From: Bugula neritina
Lineage: Eukaryota > Bryozoa > Gymnolaemata > Cheilostomatida > Bugulidae
Direction: 5' to 3'
Assembly: GCA_964035545.1 (NCBI GenBank)
Contig: OZ037768.1
Span: 10,744,741 to 10,808,740, forward strand
DNA length: 64,000 nucleotides
Shown here: positions 27,501 to 37,891 of the stretch, in pieces
Layout: each line of letters starts with the position of its first letter
Numbering within the stretch: position 1 is the first letter of the stretch
Translations under genes and position numbers: made by a program
The notes under the pieces: model-generated
What the model was told of the DNA's origin: nothing
What the model saw: the letters and a program-made list of their open reading frames with translations, nothing else
Databases searched by the model: none

Positions 27501-29240
27501 ACCATCCCTGTGAGAACCCCTGATGGAAGGGTTTTTGTTAAATCAGGCTAAGGACTTATTCAGATGAGGCACAGGAGCAATTATAACTGGGTGCTCTTCC
27601 TAACATCACCAATGGTCTTTGTCGGAGCTCGAACCTAAGACTTTGTGCTTACTAAGCAAGCGCTCTAACCAATAGACCATGGCTGCTCCCTTCATATATA
27701 TTGAATGTATATATACAAATATATATATACATATAACTATAACTAAAAATATGCAATAAAGTCATACCGTTTCAATAAAAAAAAACTCATGTATATTGAA
27801 ATGGTGCGACTTTATTGCATACTTTTAGTTATAGTTATTTGTACTGGATGGCTTTTTAGTTTTTTCAGCTTGTAATGTCACCCATCAGCAGGTTAATCTG
27901 CAAAGACAAGAATCAGTTAATTATTACTACTTCCTGTGTTATTAGCTTAACCTGAGTTCTATACTTATACCAGGATGATTACGAGATGCTGGCTCGAATG
28001 TTCTCCATCACCTGCTGGCCAGAGGCTTATACTGAAACACAGGCTTACAATGAAGGTGTCTTCCAGTTCATAGAAGTGGTCAACAAATGGCATTCTACAA
28101 AGAGAAACCAGACAGGCCCCATCATTGTCATAGACAAGTGAGTCCAGCTGTATATTATTCTCCAACCTATGCTTTTGGCTAGTATTGCTGTGCAACTTTG
28201 GCTTGTAAAATAGCACGTGTCTCAGTTGATGTTTCTTACATTTAGCTCTTGTATATGGATTATGGTTCAGTTTATTGAAAACCTGTAACTTATGATTAAC
28301 TTCATGTTTAGATAATAAAATTAAGTCACTGTGTATCATGCCATTAACTGTTTTGATTGACAAATTTTTTAATCCAATTATTTGTAAATTATAAAAAATA
28401 TATTTCACAGGTAGGCAAAAGCAGAAAAATAACTTGCAGTAATTTGAACAAGTCCTTTTAATATGGCTTAAATTTTTTTATTTTCTATTTTATATAAAGA
28501 GCTCCTACTTTTAAAATGTAAGCTCGCACTATGCAACCGCATGCACTTTAGTTCTGTGACATCCAGCTATCACCATAGCAGTCTGTCTATACGAGACATA
28601 CAGCTATATATTCCCATACTTTCAGATACGGAGGCAAAGCAGCTGCCCAGTTCTGTGCTCTGTACACACTCTATAACCAGTATCACAATGACTCGTTAGT
28701 AGACCTTTACTCTCTAGCTTATCTCTATCACATGAAGAGACCTGGTGTGTGGGAGACAGCTGTGAGTACCACCATATACATCATTCAGCAGTGTGTTCTG
28801 TGATTTCTCTCATTCTGCTGCTCTTCTGTAGTCTGTTATGAAGTTTAAAACTACGCCATAAGCTGTGTTAACAGTACTGTGCTGTCACGCTGTATTATTA
28901 TGGTCTGTGCCATAGTTAGCGAAGAATATAGGGTTGCAAGCAGCATGCTTCGTCTTTTCGCAATAAGTGAGGCAGCTAAATTGCTATTAGTTCGATCTAA
29001 TAAATACAAGAATACTTGCTGGGGCTATTGAAGTTTCATATAACTGTGTATTGTCGTTTCTAGAGTGATTACAGACTACTGTATAGCAGCTTGATGCAAA
29101 TATGTAAGCCACAATTAGAAGAGGAGAAAGGAAATGAAGGAAATGGAAACGGAGACTTTGCTATGCACACATTTGCTAATGTTAGAAGGACTACATTACC
29201 AAGATCTCCCGAGCATATTGTTAGGACAGACACTCTGTAA
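4976..29240 (+). CDS. Receptor-type protein tyrosine phosphatase (Ig-mucin-FN3 x3-TM-D1-pseudo-D2)
   Basis: Exons: 4976-5039, 5383-5495, 6912-7040, 7367-7750, 8633-8771, 10791-10914, 11473-11678, 16225-16333, 16619-16830, 17017-17213, 17553-17688, 18593 (or 18614)-18779, 21352-21452, 21899-22090, 22662-22738, 23473-23745, 24743-24894, 25295-25430, 25830-26076, 26349-26515, 27275-27454, 27974-28137, 28626-28761, 29064-29240. All phases agree; about 1333 residues. Order: signal peptide; Ig-like (LTCNLTS...YICGA); second Ig (ELICDEG...GGTYKCEY) split by a Thr-rich insert; three FN3 domains, each in two exons with phase-1 borders; TM helix ([20 protein letters not shown]); D1 with [15 protein letters not shown], the P-loop [11 protein letters not shown] and a Q-loop ending VQTE. 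D1 should dephosphorylate tyrosine. D2 has WPE for WPD and VIDKYGGKAAA where the P-loop should be, so it is a pseudophosphatase. RPTP gamma/zeta D2 domains also carry Asp for Cys, but no carbonic-anhydrase domain is seen here. Further extracellular exons may be missed in the long introns. Confidence 0.9.
5515..5640. repeat. Degenerate tandem repeat in RPTP intron 2
   Basis: About six imperfect copies of an 18-20 bp unit around GTCAGCATAGTA(C/T)AT follow one another (for example at 5558, 5595 and 5613). Low-complexity minisatellite inside an intron; no coding sense. Confidence 0.55.
8364..8470. repeat. 27-bp minisatellite, about four copies
   Basis: The unit CTACTAGCTAGTTCTGTCACTTTGAAT recurs with small changes in RPTP intron 4. 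No function is evident. Confidence 0.7.
11799..15509. mobile_element. Foldback DNA transposon (ISL2EU-like) with about 1.08-kb inverted arms
   Basis: Positions 11799-12875 are repeated as a near-identical inverted copy at 14429-15509. The outer ends read TAGACCATGTAAAACTCAGCC on the left and its complement on the right. A TA dinucleotide abuts each end, which would fit a 2-bp TA target duplication. The 1.55-kb core carries minus-strand pieces of a DDE_Tnp_4-type transposase. The left arm contains the end of that transposase and about 1 kb of 3' flank, so the right arm looks like an inverted duplication of the left end rather than a classical TIR. It lies in an RPTP intron between FN3 exons. 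ISL2EU is inferred from the transposase type and 2-bp target; a Harbinger-related element is the alternative. Confidence 0.7.
12812..14340 (-). pseudogene. Deleted DDE_Tnp_4-type transposase remnant
   Basis: Read on the minus strand, three coding pieces remain. About 14340-13987 is Ser/Glu-rich, then basic, and ends in [15 protein letters not shown] before a GT donor; it needs a frame change within the piece. From 13109 comes [16 protein letters not shown] followed by LAGLFYIS. From about 13010 to 12812 come [18 protein letters not shown], then [12 protein letters not shown] and a stop. These match, in order, the N-terminal FYTG..., LL.LMKLR and C-terminal RIHVERAI...LCNLQPPL blocks of DDE_Tnp_4 transposases found beside THAP domains in invertebrate ISL2EU-like elements. 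The segment that should hold the catalytic DDE triad is missing between LAGLFYIS and IANLRIHV, with a frame change at the join. It is therefore non-functional. Confidence 0.72.
15766..15917. repeat. 152-bp imperfect palindrome (hairpin MITE)
   Basis: The left arm, from TATAAGCAGCCCCAAGTTGG through TGCAGTAGTTTTGG, is mirrored by CCAAAACTGCTGCACT...CCCCAACTTGGAGCTGCTTATA. The loop contains GGTTCAAAGCTCC, which is faintly B-box-like. Likely a short palindromic transposon in an RPTP intron. Confidence 0.65.
16030..16064 (+). repeat. (ACAT)n microsatellite
   Basis: About eight uninterrupted copies of the tetranucleotide CATA/ACAT, in an RPTP intron. Confidence 0.9.
18415..18586. repeat. Two (TA)n microsatellite tracts
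   Basis: TA runs at about 18415-18470 and 18508-18576, separated by unique sequence, end just before the acceptor of the RPTP transmembrane exon. Frames rich in Tyr/Ile here are artefacts of the repeat. The proximity leaves two possible acceptors for that exon (after 18592 or after 18613), both keeping frame. Confidence 0.9.
19165..20822. mobile_element. Non-autonomous hAT-type DNA transposon
   Basis: The element begins CAGTGGTTCCCAACCT and ends AGGTTGGGAACCACTG, the terminal pattern of many hAT elements. Perfect 8-bp copies of GTATAAGC flank it at 19157-19164 and 20823-20830, the duplication length typical of hAT transposase. It is 1658 bp and encodes no transposase that I can find. Internally there is an inverted pair of C-rich/G-rich tracts (about 19695-19800 and 20235-20285) and repeated AAAAATGGCACAGGTAA motifs. 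It sits in the intron after the RPTP transmembrane exon. The longest open frame (19529-19954) lacks any family signature and overlaps the C-rich repeat. Confidence 0.85.
27520..27692 (-). mobile_element. tRNA-derived SINE (copy 1, in RPTP intron)
   Basis: Read on the minus strand from 27692, it starts GGGAGCAGCCATGGTCTATT and has a pol III A-box-like TGGTCTATTGGTTAGAGC and a B-box-like GGTTCGAGCTC. A tail with GTTAGGAAGAGC and CTGAATAAGTCCTTAGCC follows. It aligns over about 170-220 bp with the copy at 29391-29615. The tRNA-like head does not close into a proper cloverleaf, so this is a SINE rather than a tRNA gene. The AGGAAGAGCATCC block resembles the conserved core of invertebrate Meta-SINEs; that link is tentative. 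Confidence 0.75.
27734..27842. repeat. Palindromic mini-element
   Basis: ATAACTATAACTAAAAATATGCAATAAAGTC...TTTCAAT is mirrored by ATTGAAA...GACTTTATTGCATACTTTTAGTTATAGTTAT around a short A-rich loop. Hairpin MITE inside an RPTP intron, abutting the SINE. Confidence 0.6.
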
Positions 29241-31589
29241 ACGTAACTTACCTGCAGGTAAAACTTCTCACTACTCAGAGTTAGTAATTGTACCTGTAGT
29301 TATTAGGAGGTATTGTGCAACAGCTAATTCACTCCTTCTAGCAATGCTGGTGTCAAATAGTGTATGTTATATGCTAGTTGCTTTAAGGAAGGAGCAGCCA
29401 TGGTCTACGGGTTAGAGCACTCACTGGCTTAGTAAACATGACGTCATGGGTTTGATCCCCAGTAAAGGCCATCGGTGGTGTTAGGAAGAGCATCCAGTCA
29501 TAATTGCTCCTGTGTCCATCTGAATAAGTCCTTAGCCCGATTTAAAAACCTTTTCCATCGGGGTTCTCACAGGGATAGTGACTATAAATTTATGTGAGGT
29601 TTTATATGATAATTACCTTATACATACTTTCATGTACAGGTAGGTTATTGGGTGCAGATGTACTTGTAAAGGTAAATAGTGGAAGTAAAAACTAGTCCCA
29701 ATGAGTGTTTGTAAGCATACCATTGATTAGTCAAAGGATAAGTTTTTAGAGATATAAACTGATCGCTACATTTCAGCCTGTGTACCTGCAAATAATTCAT
29801 GCTAAATGTGACTGTTAGAATAATTCTCTGAACTCTACATTTTCCAACTTGTACAGCTCATTTTGTATCAAATCAGAGTTTGAGATGTTGTAATAGTGAG
29901 AGGAGATATTTTAATCACTGGATTTTTTTTAGAACTTTGTAAATAAAAATATTCCATAATTTCGATATCAATTTACTTATTACCATTGGTAATAATTCAA
30001 CTGTGAGACCATAATTATGTCACTTACTATGTAACATGCTTTCTAGTTTTATTATTTTGTTGTTACATGCATGAAATATGGTTTATTATAATTTGCAGAA
30101 GCTATCTGTGTGACCCAGCTGGTGAAGTTCGACCCCAATGCAGTTAGATTAACATATACTTAGTCATGTGATATTCCTAAATAGAGTTATTCACCGTACA
30201 ATTTCACCTCCTTCTTTCTTTGCAAATAGACAGGATTAGTGTTATATCACTGAGGTAGAAGTTCTTACCAGTTTGTGATATCTTTATTAGTAAAGTTTCT
30301 GAAAGTGTTTTATATCTCAATATTTCTATCAATTTTTTATGATTTATATCCTATTGCAATCTGAGCTTGGGACAAGGCATTTTTGCAAAAAAAAAAAACA
30401 ATTTTTGTACGCTAATTTGTTGTGTTAAACACTTATTCTGCATTGATACATTCATTTATTCAGCATCCTATGCTTGAAATTTTATTGTCGAAGAAATGCA
30501 AATTAATACAATTACATCAGAACTACAGTTATATTAATTTTGCTAGTATTTATGTTTTATGAACTTTGATATTACTACTTGTAAAAAATTTTCCAATTGT
30601 TTTTATATCCTTATAAGGTTAGCTGTAATGCTAGTTTTATACAGTTACTTAGAGTCTACTATTTGTAGATGGCTTATACTAACTCACAGACTGTGAACCC
30701 TTTTAGACAATATGATTATTATTATTCGGTATTTTAGAGATCTGGTAGTAGAATGTTCAACTCTATTGTCCTATCATTTAAACTTGTTCAATAGTTAAAT
30801 AAAAATGTTATGTAAACACGAATTCTATCGGTTGTTTCTACATTTTGATTTGCATAAAAATAATTGCATATAATCATGTTCAAACTGCATGGCTGTTTTC
30901 CATTTGGGTTCAGTAACTCAACCATAGTCATATGTTTTAACACTCCTGTCATGTTCGTGGTCAGATTATTTGCATCTAACCTGTAATTTGCTGACTGCTT
31001 CAGATTTTTCTCTTTTATAAGTTGTAGCTAAAATAATGTTTATGTTTCTTAATAGTGTTGAGGCATTATTTATATAATATCTTTACAACCTAAACTTATT
31101 ATATTATTTGTTGTTAAACTGCTAACCTTTTCCAGTGCATATTAGTTATTGCTTTTTTGCTGTAAAAACAATTAACTGTTTATTTTATTAGTAAATTGAT
31201 TGGTAATTGTAAATCCTAACTAATTAGAGCTGTGCAAGTTAATCATATTTCTCACTTCAAAATTGATTCAACAAAGTTTTCACTTATGGATAGTTGATTT
31301 AAGAGCTTCATTTGTTTTGAATAAGTTCATTGTGGTACAAAATGTTCTATTATTAACCTGCTACTAACGTAATAATGTGCATGCATAACTTCTCTCAGTG
31401 TAAAATGACCTGATGTATAGAAACCTAGCATCCTAATTGTAGGCTATATGACTAATCATATGCATTTACATTACAACTCAATAATTGGTTAATAACAAAC
31501 CTATTCAATACTTTTATATAATATTCTTTGTGAGTAGCAACAATAGCTAGAGCATGCAATAACATCTTTCACTCAGATGTAGTTGAAGT
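29241..31589. other. RPTP 3' flank and GPCR 5' flank
   Basis: No further exon is recognised. AATAAA signals occur downstream of the RPTP stop (about 29940 and 30797). An A12 run is near 30388. Apart from the SINE, the rest is AT-rich unique sequence. Confidence 0.5.
29391..29615 (+). mobile_element. tRNA-derived SINE (copy 2, downstream of RPTP)
   Basis: Starts GAAGGAGCAGCCATGGTCTA, with A-box-like TGGTCTACGGGTTAGAGC and B-box-like GGGTTTGATCCCC. The shared tail follows (GTTAGGAAGAGCATCCAGTC, then AATAAGTCCTTAGCCCG, then GGTTCTCACAGGGATAGTGA). It is the sister copy of the minus-strand SINE near 27.5-27.7 kb, with about 80-85% identity by eye. Confidence 0.78.
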
Positions 31590-34500
31590 ATGGGAGAGAA
31601 CTGTAGCGTATGGAGCAACAGCACTGACTGTTTGGATTACACCACCAGGTTGGTAGAATGGAGTCTAACAACAGAACAACTACAGGCAGCTCATATCAAC
31701 AATATTATATATTACAGCATTATGCTGCCTTTGGCTATATGCGGAAACATATTCACTTTAACAGCAGTTATCATGGTACTTAAGCTAAAAACTAGCATAC
31801 CCAACTTACTTATAGGAGTTCTAGCATGTACTGACATATTTTCTATTCTCACTTGCCATATTGTATCTATAGTGAGCATGGCTGAAGGCCATTACGTTGC
31901 TAATTCGGCAGTCTGTAAATTTCAATCAATGATGACATATTCTTATTTCAAAATGGGTTTTTTGACCAAATGCTGCATTTCATTAGACCGATACATTGCT
32001 TTGACTTTTCCTCTCCAATATCGAAAACTCATAACCAAGCGAAAAGTGTTAGCTGTTACTATTCATAACATTCTCTTCAGCTTTGGTACATCTGTGCTGA
32101 CAATAGTGCTGGATGGAGAGAACATAAGTCAACTGCCAACATGGTATTTGTGTGTGAATGATTTTGAGATTTATACACTTTATAAGAGAGTCATAATAGT
32201 AACAGAAGGCGCTGTGTTCTTCCTGGGAGTTATTCTTTTCTTTGTAAGTAACTTGACTGTGATACGAGTAGTCGTAAGACTTAACAAGAAGACTCGAGAA
32301 CTTTTCTCCATTGGGCAGCTCGTAGATGAGCAGCAAGCAATAAGTCATAAAGACCCAACAGCAAATGGATATAGTAGCAGCAATGGAAACTCTATTTTAA
32401 ACAAGAAAGCTGATGTTGCCACTAATGAAGATGAAATTAATGGTAACAACCCTATTTCACTGAAAAAATTTGGATCCTTAAATAGCGTAGCCGATGGTGT
32501 CAAAACTGATGTGCTGTACCAGCAAGAAAACAGCAGCAAAGATAATGTATCAGACGCTACTAGAAAAACTAAAAAGCAGCAAAAAGAGCTTCAGCTGGCC
32601 AAGCTAACAACTGTTATAGTCACTGTATTTGTGATTCTTTGGCTACCATACATGGTAATTATAACCCCATAATATATGTTTAGTAAGTTCTGCTGGAAAA
32701 AATAAGTTCTTTAAGCAACTCAATCTGTTAAATTTCTTGTAGCTGGACAAGTAAATTTAGAAGGGCTCTACAACTTGATCACTGTTTATACTGTAAATTA
32801 TATTTATAAAATATTTGGTTACACATAAAACATGAAAAGTGAACACTATAATTCTGTAATTCATGCTGAGGTCTTTGAAAGCAAAGCTGTCGAGATGAAA
32901 GCTGCTAGTAGTGAGCCAGTTATACATAGTATATAGTTTTTCCATATAAGTTTGAAATACTATGCATCACTTTGAACAAATTGTTGCTTAACATAGTTTT
33001 TGTGCAATTAAAGAAACAGACAAAATGTGCTAAAACGTTTATAATGTCAACAAATTAGTTATTGTAGTCTTCACTTTTTTTGTTATATACAAAATAATAT
33101 GGTGGAGTGGAAGTTATAGTAGCTTGAATAACAAATGCTTATAACACGTAGTAGGAGGTAAGAAATGGATGCAAGTTGACAGGTGAAATGGATTTAGAAA
33201 TAGATGTGAGAACAAGTTGCTTGTCTTTGAAGCAATTCAAAAGAAGCTCTAGATCTCATTTTAGCCCTTATACATCTCTGTTTTAGCTGCTATAGAGATC
33301 AATGTACTTCTGGGAAACAGTGTTATCTAAACTTAGCAACACAAACAATGACCTGCGGGTACAAATATTTCCGTAGCTCTAGAGTTAAGACTATTAACTT
33401 CCACATTTGGAAAACCCAAAGGAAATTAATTTATACATGTAGTACTGCTGCTAGGCGTACACTGCTGACACTTGGAATAACACCTTACAAAGCAGAGAAC
33501 ATATTTTCTATCAACTTTATTATCATATTTTATTCAAGCATACAGTTTCCCACATTAGTATTATGTTTGCATGAATTTCCTACAATTCAGCCTACTGGTT
33601 GTATTTAGTAACTTGTACTCACTGAAAGTAGCACAAGGTTTCGAAACATTGCAATAATTAATTTATATAGCTATTGAATGCTAAGTACACTATTGACCGG
33701 CATACGTGTTATATGGCTATAAGTTTTGATGCTTAACGGATTTCCCAAAAGAAAAGTTGCACTCAGAATTTATATGTTCACATTTCTGTCTATCAGTCAC
33801 AGCAAATAATATTGTTTGTCCATTCAGACTGTAATCTACTGGGAGCACCACAATCGGAGGAAAATACATCCGTTGATAGAAGATATAGTAATCAAGCTGG
33901 TCTTTGCCAACTGCTGCATAAACCCAATATTATATGGGGTTTTCAATGCAAATTTTCGAAGAGCCTATGTTTACTATTTGAGAATGCTTGGCTTCTACTT
34001 TACGTGCAAGCTAACAAGTCGTCCTAAAGGTAAGCGATGAGATTTAATTTAGAAAATATTGGTTTAAACTGTACATGCTGACCTAAAGATTTTATACTTC
34101 AAGTTATAAATCCAATAACTAAGGTGATAAATTATATAGTCAAATACTTTAAGTATTAATCATGTTATATAGAGGTTTAAATACTTTTGAAGCTGTGAAC
34201 TATGCAAATAACTGAAGGCAATTTATTTACTATGTGTTTATTTCACAGGGCAGAAGCAGTTTATATATACGACAGAGTAACTATTAAATATTTACTATGA
34301 TGGTAGCTATATTGTTATGTTTAAAGCCTTGTTGTGATTTAAAACGGTGTTGAATGCAGTTTTAACTGAATGCCATCATACTAACCATTTATATGTGTGC
34401 TCTAAAATTTAGCACTATAATTCGTGTTTCACATATTAAGAACTGTGTTTAGTGTAGTTGTAATAACATTAGTGTTTCATAGATGGTGTGAAATTTAGCT

Positions 34501-35851
34501 GATTTTTCAATATAAGACATTGTAGACCAGTATATTATTATCATGCCTAGAATACATGTGAACTATTGGACATTTCAACTTGGCTGGTCAATAATTTCAA
34601 CTTTTAAATAAAGTAATTATTTACAATAAATATCATATAAGTACCATATAGTTAATATCCAATGACGTTAAGTTATGAAACTTAAATAGCGGAAATACAA
34701 TATTGATTTATATTATTATAAAGAATGGCATTTTTAGCTTATTATGGTACTGCTGTGTTCTAAATTACTTTCTTTCTAGTGAATTACAAGCGTTCAAGTC
34801 AGGGGTGGGCAACTTCTTGAGCACAAGAGCCATTCAGAAGTTTAAAATGTAAACTGTGTGACGGCCGAAGTGTGGAGATAATAATTTTTAGTTTTTAGAT
34901 TTTGCTATTTTTCATGATACTGATTAAATTACTTTTAACATTTTTCAATAGTAAAAAAAAGTTTAAATAAATGTAGACATAATATTTTTAAATTCATGAC
35001 AGTTTAGAAAATACATATGCAACAAGTTCAAACTCTTGAAGCATTAATTTCCTGGAGGGTTAGATCTATAACATTGTTAGGCCAACACTGTGTAGCAGTT
35101 TTTGCAGTGTATAATATATGGCTAGTTTATAACAGTAGCCATAGTTGATTTTGAAATTGGAAAAAAGCTACTTGAAAACCAGCAGAAGATTGCAGGCTAT
35201 CCACCCCTGACTTAAATGGTTTATACCACCAAGTTATATATTGTATAAATATAGTAATGTTAACAGTCACTAAAATATCTACTAGTAATGCAAATTAACA
35301 ATCTATTTCTTCACAAGTTTGCAGTGCTAATACATGTAGTTAGGCATTTAGAATTTAATTACTGATCACTTCTAAATTAAATCAAAAGTTGATTTGTTGC
35401 TGAATAATAGAATCAGCTTTTAAAAAATCAATGTTATCTTTAGGGAACTTTGAACTCGGTTAATATAGTGTTTTGATGAAAGTTATGTGCACTGATTTTA
35501 GCCCTTAGAGATGATGGAAGAACTACTAATTTTTTTGAGAAAGGAATGCTGTCAGCAAAGTTGAGGCGGCAGCTAAGAGACCATTCTCAGACTCAAGAAA
35601 CGGTCCACAGCACCAGCCAAGTGCAAGAGATCTCAAACCAAGCGCCAATGTCAACAGTCAGTTTACCGTCTAACCAAGCAATAAAACAAATTTTCAGTCA
35701 GTTTAAAAAAGACAATGAAACACTGAGCAGTGTTGATGTAGACCAGACTGCGCTAAAACTTGCTGTTGGAAATTTTTACTCTGTCCCACAAAATCAAGAA
35801 GTAACTGTAACATCGTCTAACAACGAGGAACCTCAATTTTTTGACTTGTAA
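31590..35851 (+). CDS. Orphan class A (rhodopsin-like) G protein-coupled receptor, alternative C-termini
   Basis: Exon 1 is 31590-32654, exon 2 is 33828-34029, and the last exon is either 35502-35851 (long tail, about 538 residues in total) or 34249-34280 (10-codon tail then stop). All junctions keep frame. The protein has N-glycosylation sites (NCS, NST) near the N-terminus, TM1 with ICGN, and TM3 ending SLDRYIALTFPLQY (DRY motif). An unusually long third intracellular loop (about residues 225-335, Ser/Asn/Lys-rich) precedes TM6 (VIVTVFVILWLPYM). TM7 ends NPILYG, the NPxxY motif. The long tail is Gln/Ser/Thr-rich, a likely kinase and arrestin target. It should couple a ligand outside the cell to heterotrimeric G proteins. 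The ligand is not predictable; overall spacing is faintly prostanoid- or amine-like. AATAAA follows at 35878. Confidence 0.85.
34797..35214. mobile_element. Short hAT-like MITE between alternative GPCR last exons
   Basis: The left end AAGTCAGGGGTGG and right end CCACCCCTGACTT are inverted repeats, and CAGGGGTGGGCAAC is typical of hAT termini. At about 418 bp it has no coding capacity. A clear 8-bp target duplication is not visible, so the call is moderate. Confidence 0.5.
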
Positions 35852-37891
35852 GCTATAGTGGGAAATTTACCACAGCAATAAAATATTTTTATATAGTGTT
35901 ATCTGGTTATTGTACGTATATACTGTATGTTTGTATAAATTCAGTTTGGTTCAAATCTAGCAAAATTAAATGCGTTTAAGTTTGTTATAAGATATATTGC
36001 GTCAAGAAAACAGTTCTGCTATCCTTAACTGTGAAAGATTTTTGTTAGAATTAAAAATAATGCAGCAACATAACATTTTATTGACTATTGATTTTCTAAA
36101 AACGCTATAACAACATTTCAAGGTATTTATTCAGTGAGTCCTCATTAGACCTGTGAATAGTATTTGCACATTGAACTACAAGTGCAACCAAAATTGCACC
36201 AACAGCTTTAAGTAGCACCATGGTGACAATATGTAAAAAGTTATTAGTTGGTAGCAAATGCATTGCTGAATGAAACAAATTTTAAAGTTGAATGCGTGGA
36301 AGAATATTTCAACTGTTTTAAAAATTGTGCCATTGATTTTCAAACTTAAATTTTAGTTTAAGCAGCTTGCAATTGTTTATACCTGTATTTTAAGACAGGC
36401 TAAAATGCTAAAGCTGCTTACAGTGTCGTTCAGTATTAGTTGCATTATGGTTATATATAATTATTACTCACCTGGTGAAATAATGCAGATATTAAAATGA
36501 TGCAAAATCACCATACAAATTTTTGCCTGATAATTTATGTTTCAATTCATAAGTGCATCATTTGTAATTATTGTTACTGCGTAGTAGTACATTACTTTTA
36601 AAAACAATAGCTTGTGTAAAATAATTATGGACACCAACTGTGGCTTTGTTTGCAGCGGAGTTGTCTTTTCTAAAATTCAAATGGCGCAATTGCGCATAGT
36701 GGATTAACTATTGCATTTTTCACATTTCTGAATGTATCCAGGGTGATCTGCACGCCCGAAAGGAAAACATACTCGGAGACATTGATAAAAAGATTAACAT
36801 TTTGTTAGAACAAACTAGCAAAAACAATTTTAGTCATGTTTAAATTGAGAAAATACGTTTTATGTTTTATTTTTATATTTTGTTTAATCATTATAAACTT
36901 CTACCTATGTTTTATTAGAAGATTCATAAATTATGATTTTCCTAGTATTACTATTAGTAGCATTTCATTTTGAGTTTGATTTTGATTTAAAGCAACTTGA
37001 AGTACTAACAATTACAATAAAAGCAGCTCTAAGTTTAATAAAGAATATTGACTTTTGTTTAGTTGTGATTTTATAATTTATAATCAATAGTTATATTTAT
37101 AGTAAATTCATTTGAAACTGAACTAAAAAACCACAATTTTAATTTAATAATTTTCTAACTGCTAAAACAAAATTAACCATTGATGATTGATTGACTTTAA
37201 GATCTTTTTACCGATTAGTTATATTTTATTATTGCGACTATCGATTGCAAGATAAACCCAAGCATTTTTTCTTGAGACAGTGACACTCAAGAGTGTAACA
37301 ATTACAATATTTATGACTCTACTGTAGTTAAATTATAAAGAATTAGTAAAGATAATGTAATAAATAAATAACTCAAATCTACAAATAGCAATGACAATAT
37401 TTACCAAACAACACAAAAGTTTGTCAAATTCTGCTTCTTTTCTTGCTCTTTGTAATCAACTTTTTTTATATGTAATGTTAGTAATAAAATTAAATGTTGT
37501 TCTTTCTTACTCAAACTGAAAATTCTCTATATCCTATCAATTAATACATAAAAAAGTTGCAGGCAAAAGACTAGAAAACTATATAGTATATACTAGAATC
37601 TATTTTTTAACCAAATAACTGTAAAAGTATTAAATTATTTCATTAAAGTTCTTACAAGAAATATTATTATTTGATGCTTGGCAAAGTTTTGAAGTTAGTA
37701 ACTAAGTTTATAAAATTCATCACCAGTTTGTAACTACATATTTATAAAACAGTTGTTAGATGTTTATTTAGAACCCATGCACATGCACCAATTGATTTAC
37801 TTTTACTGTTTAATTCATGCTTATATTTTATGCAACCCACAGGTTATTAACAAACCAAAGTGAGGCACTGCTACTGTAACTTCATATTAAA
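35852..37891. other. Intergenic, AT-rich, no gene seen
   Basis: The region holds the GPCR polyadenylation signal AATAAA (35878) and AT-rich unique sequence. No exon, RNA gene or repeat family is recognised. Confidence 0.5.

Noticed and set aside
27620-27692. tRNA gene on the minus strand
   Set aside because: It has A- and B-box-like stretches but no closing acceptor stem or clean anticodon arm, and a second copy with the same non-tRNA tail shows it is a SINE.
29391-29465. tRNA gene on the plus strand
   Set aside because: Same reasons; it is the head of a SINE.
33348-33608. 86-residue gene between GPCR exons
   Set aside because: Sits in an intron of the receptor, composition is ordinary intronic, and no motif is seen.
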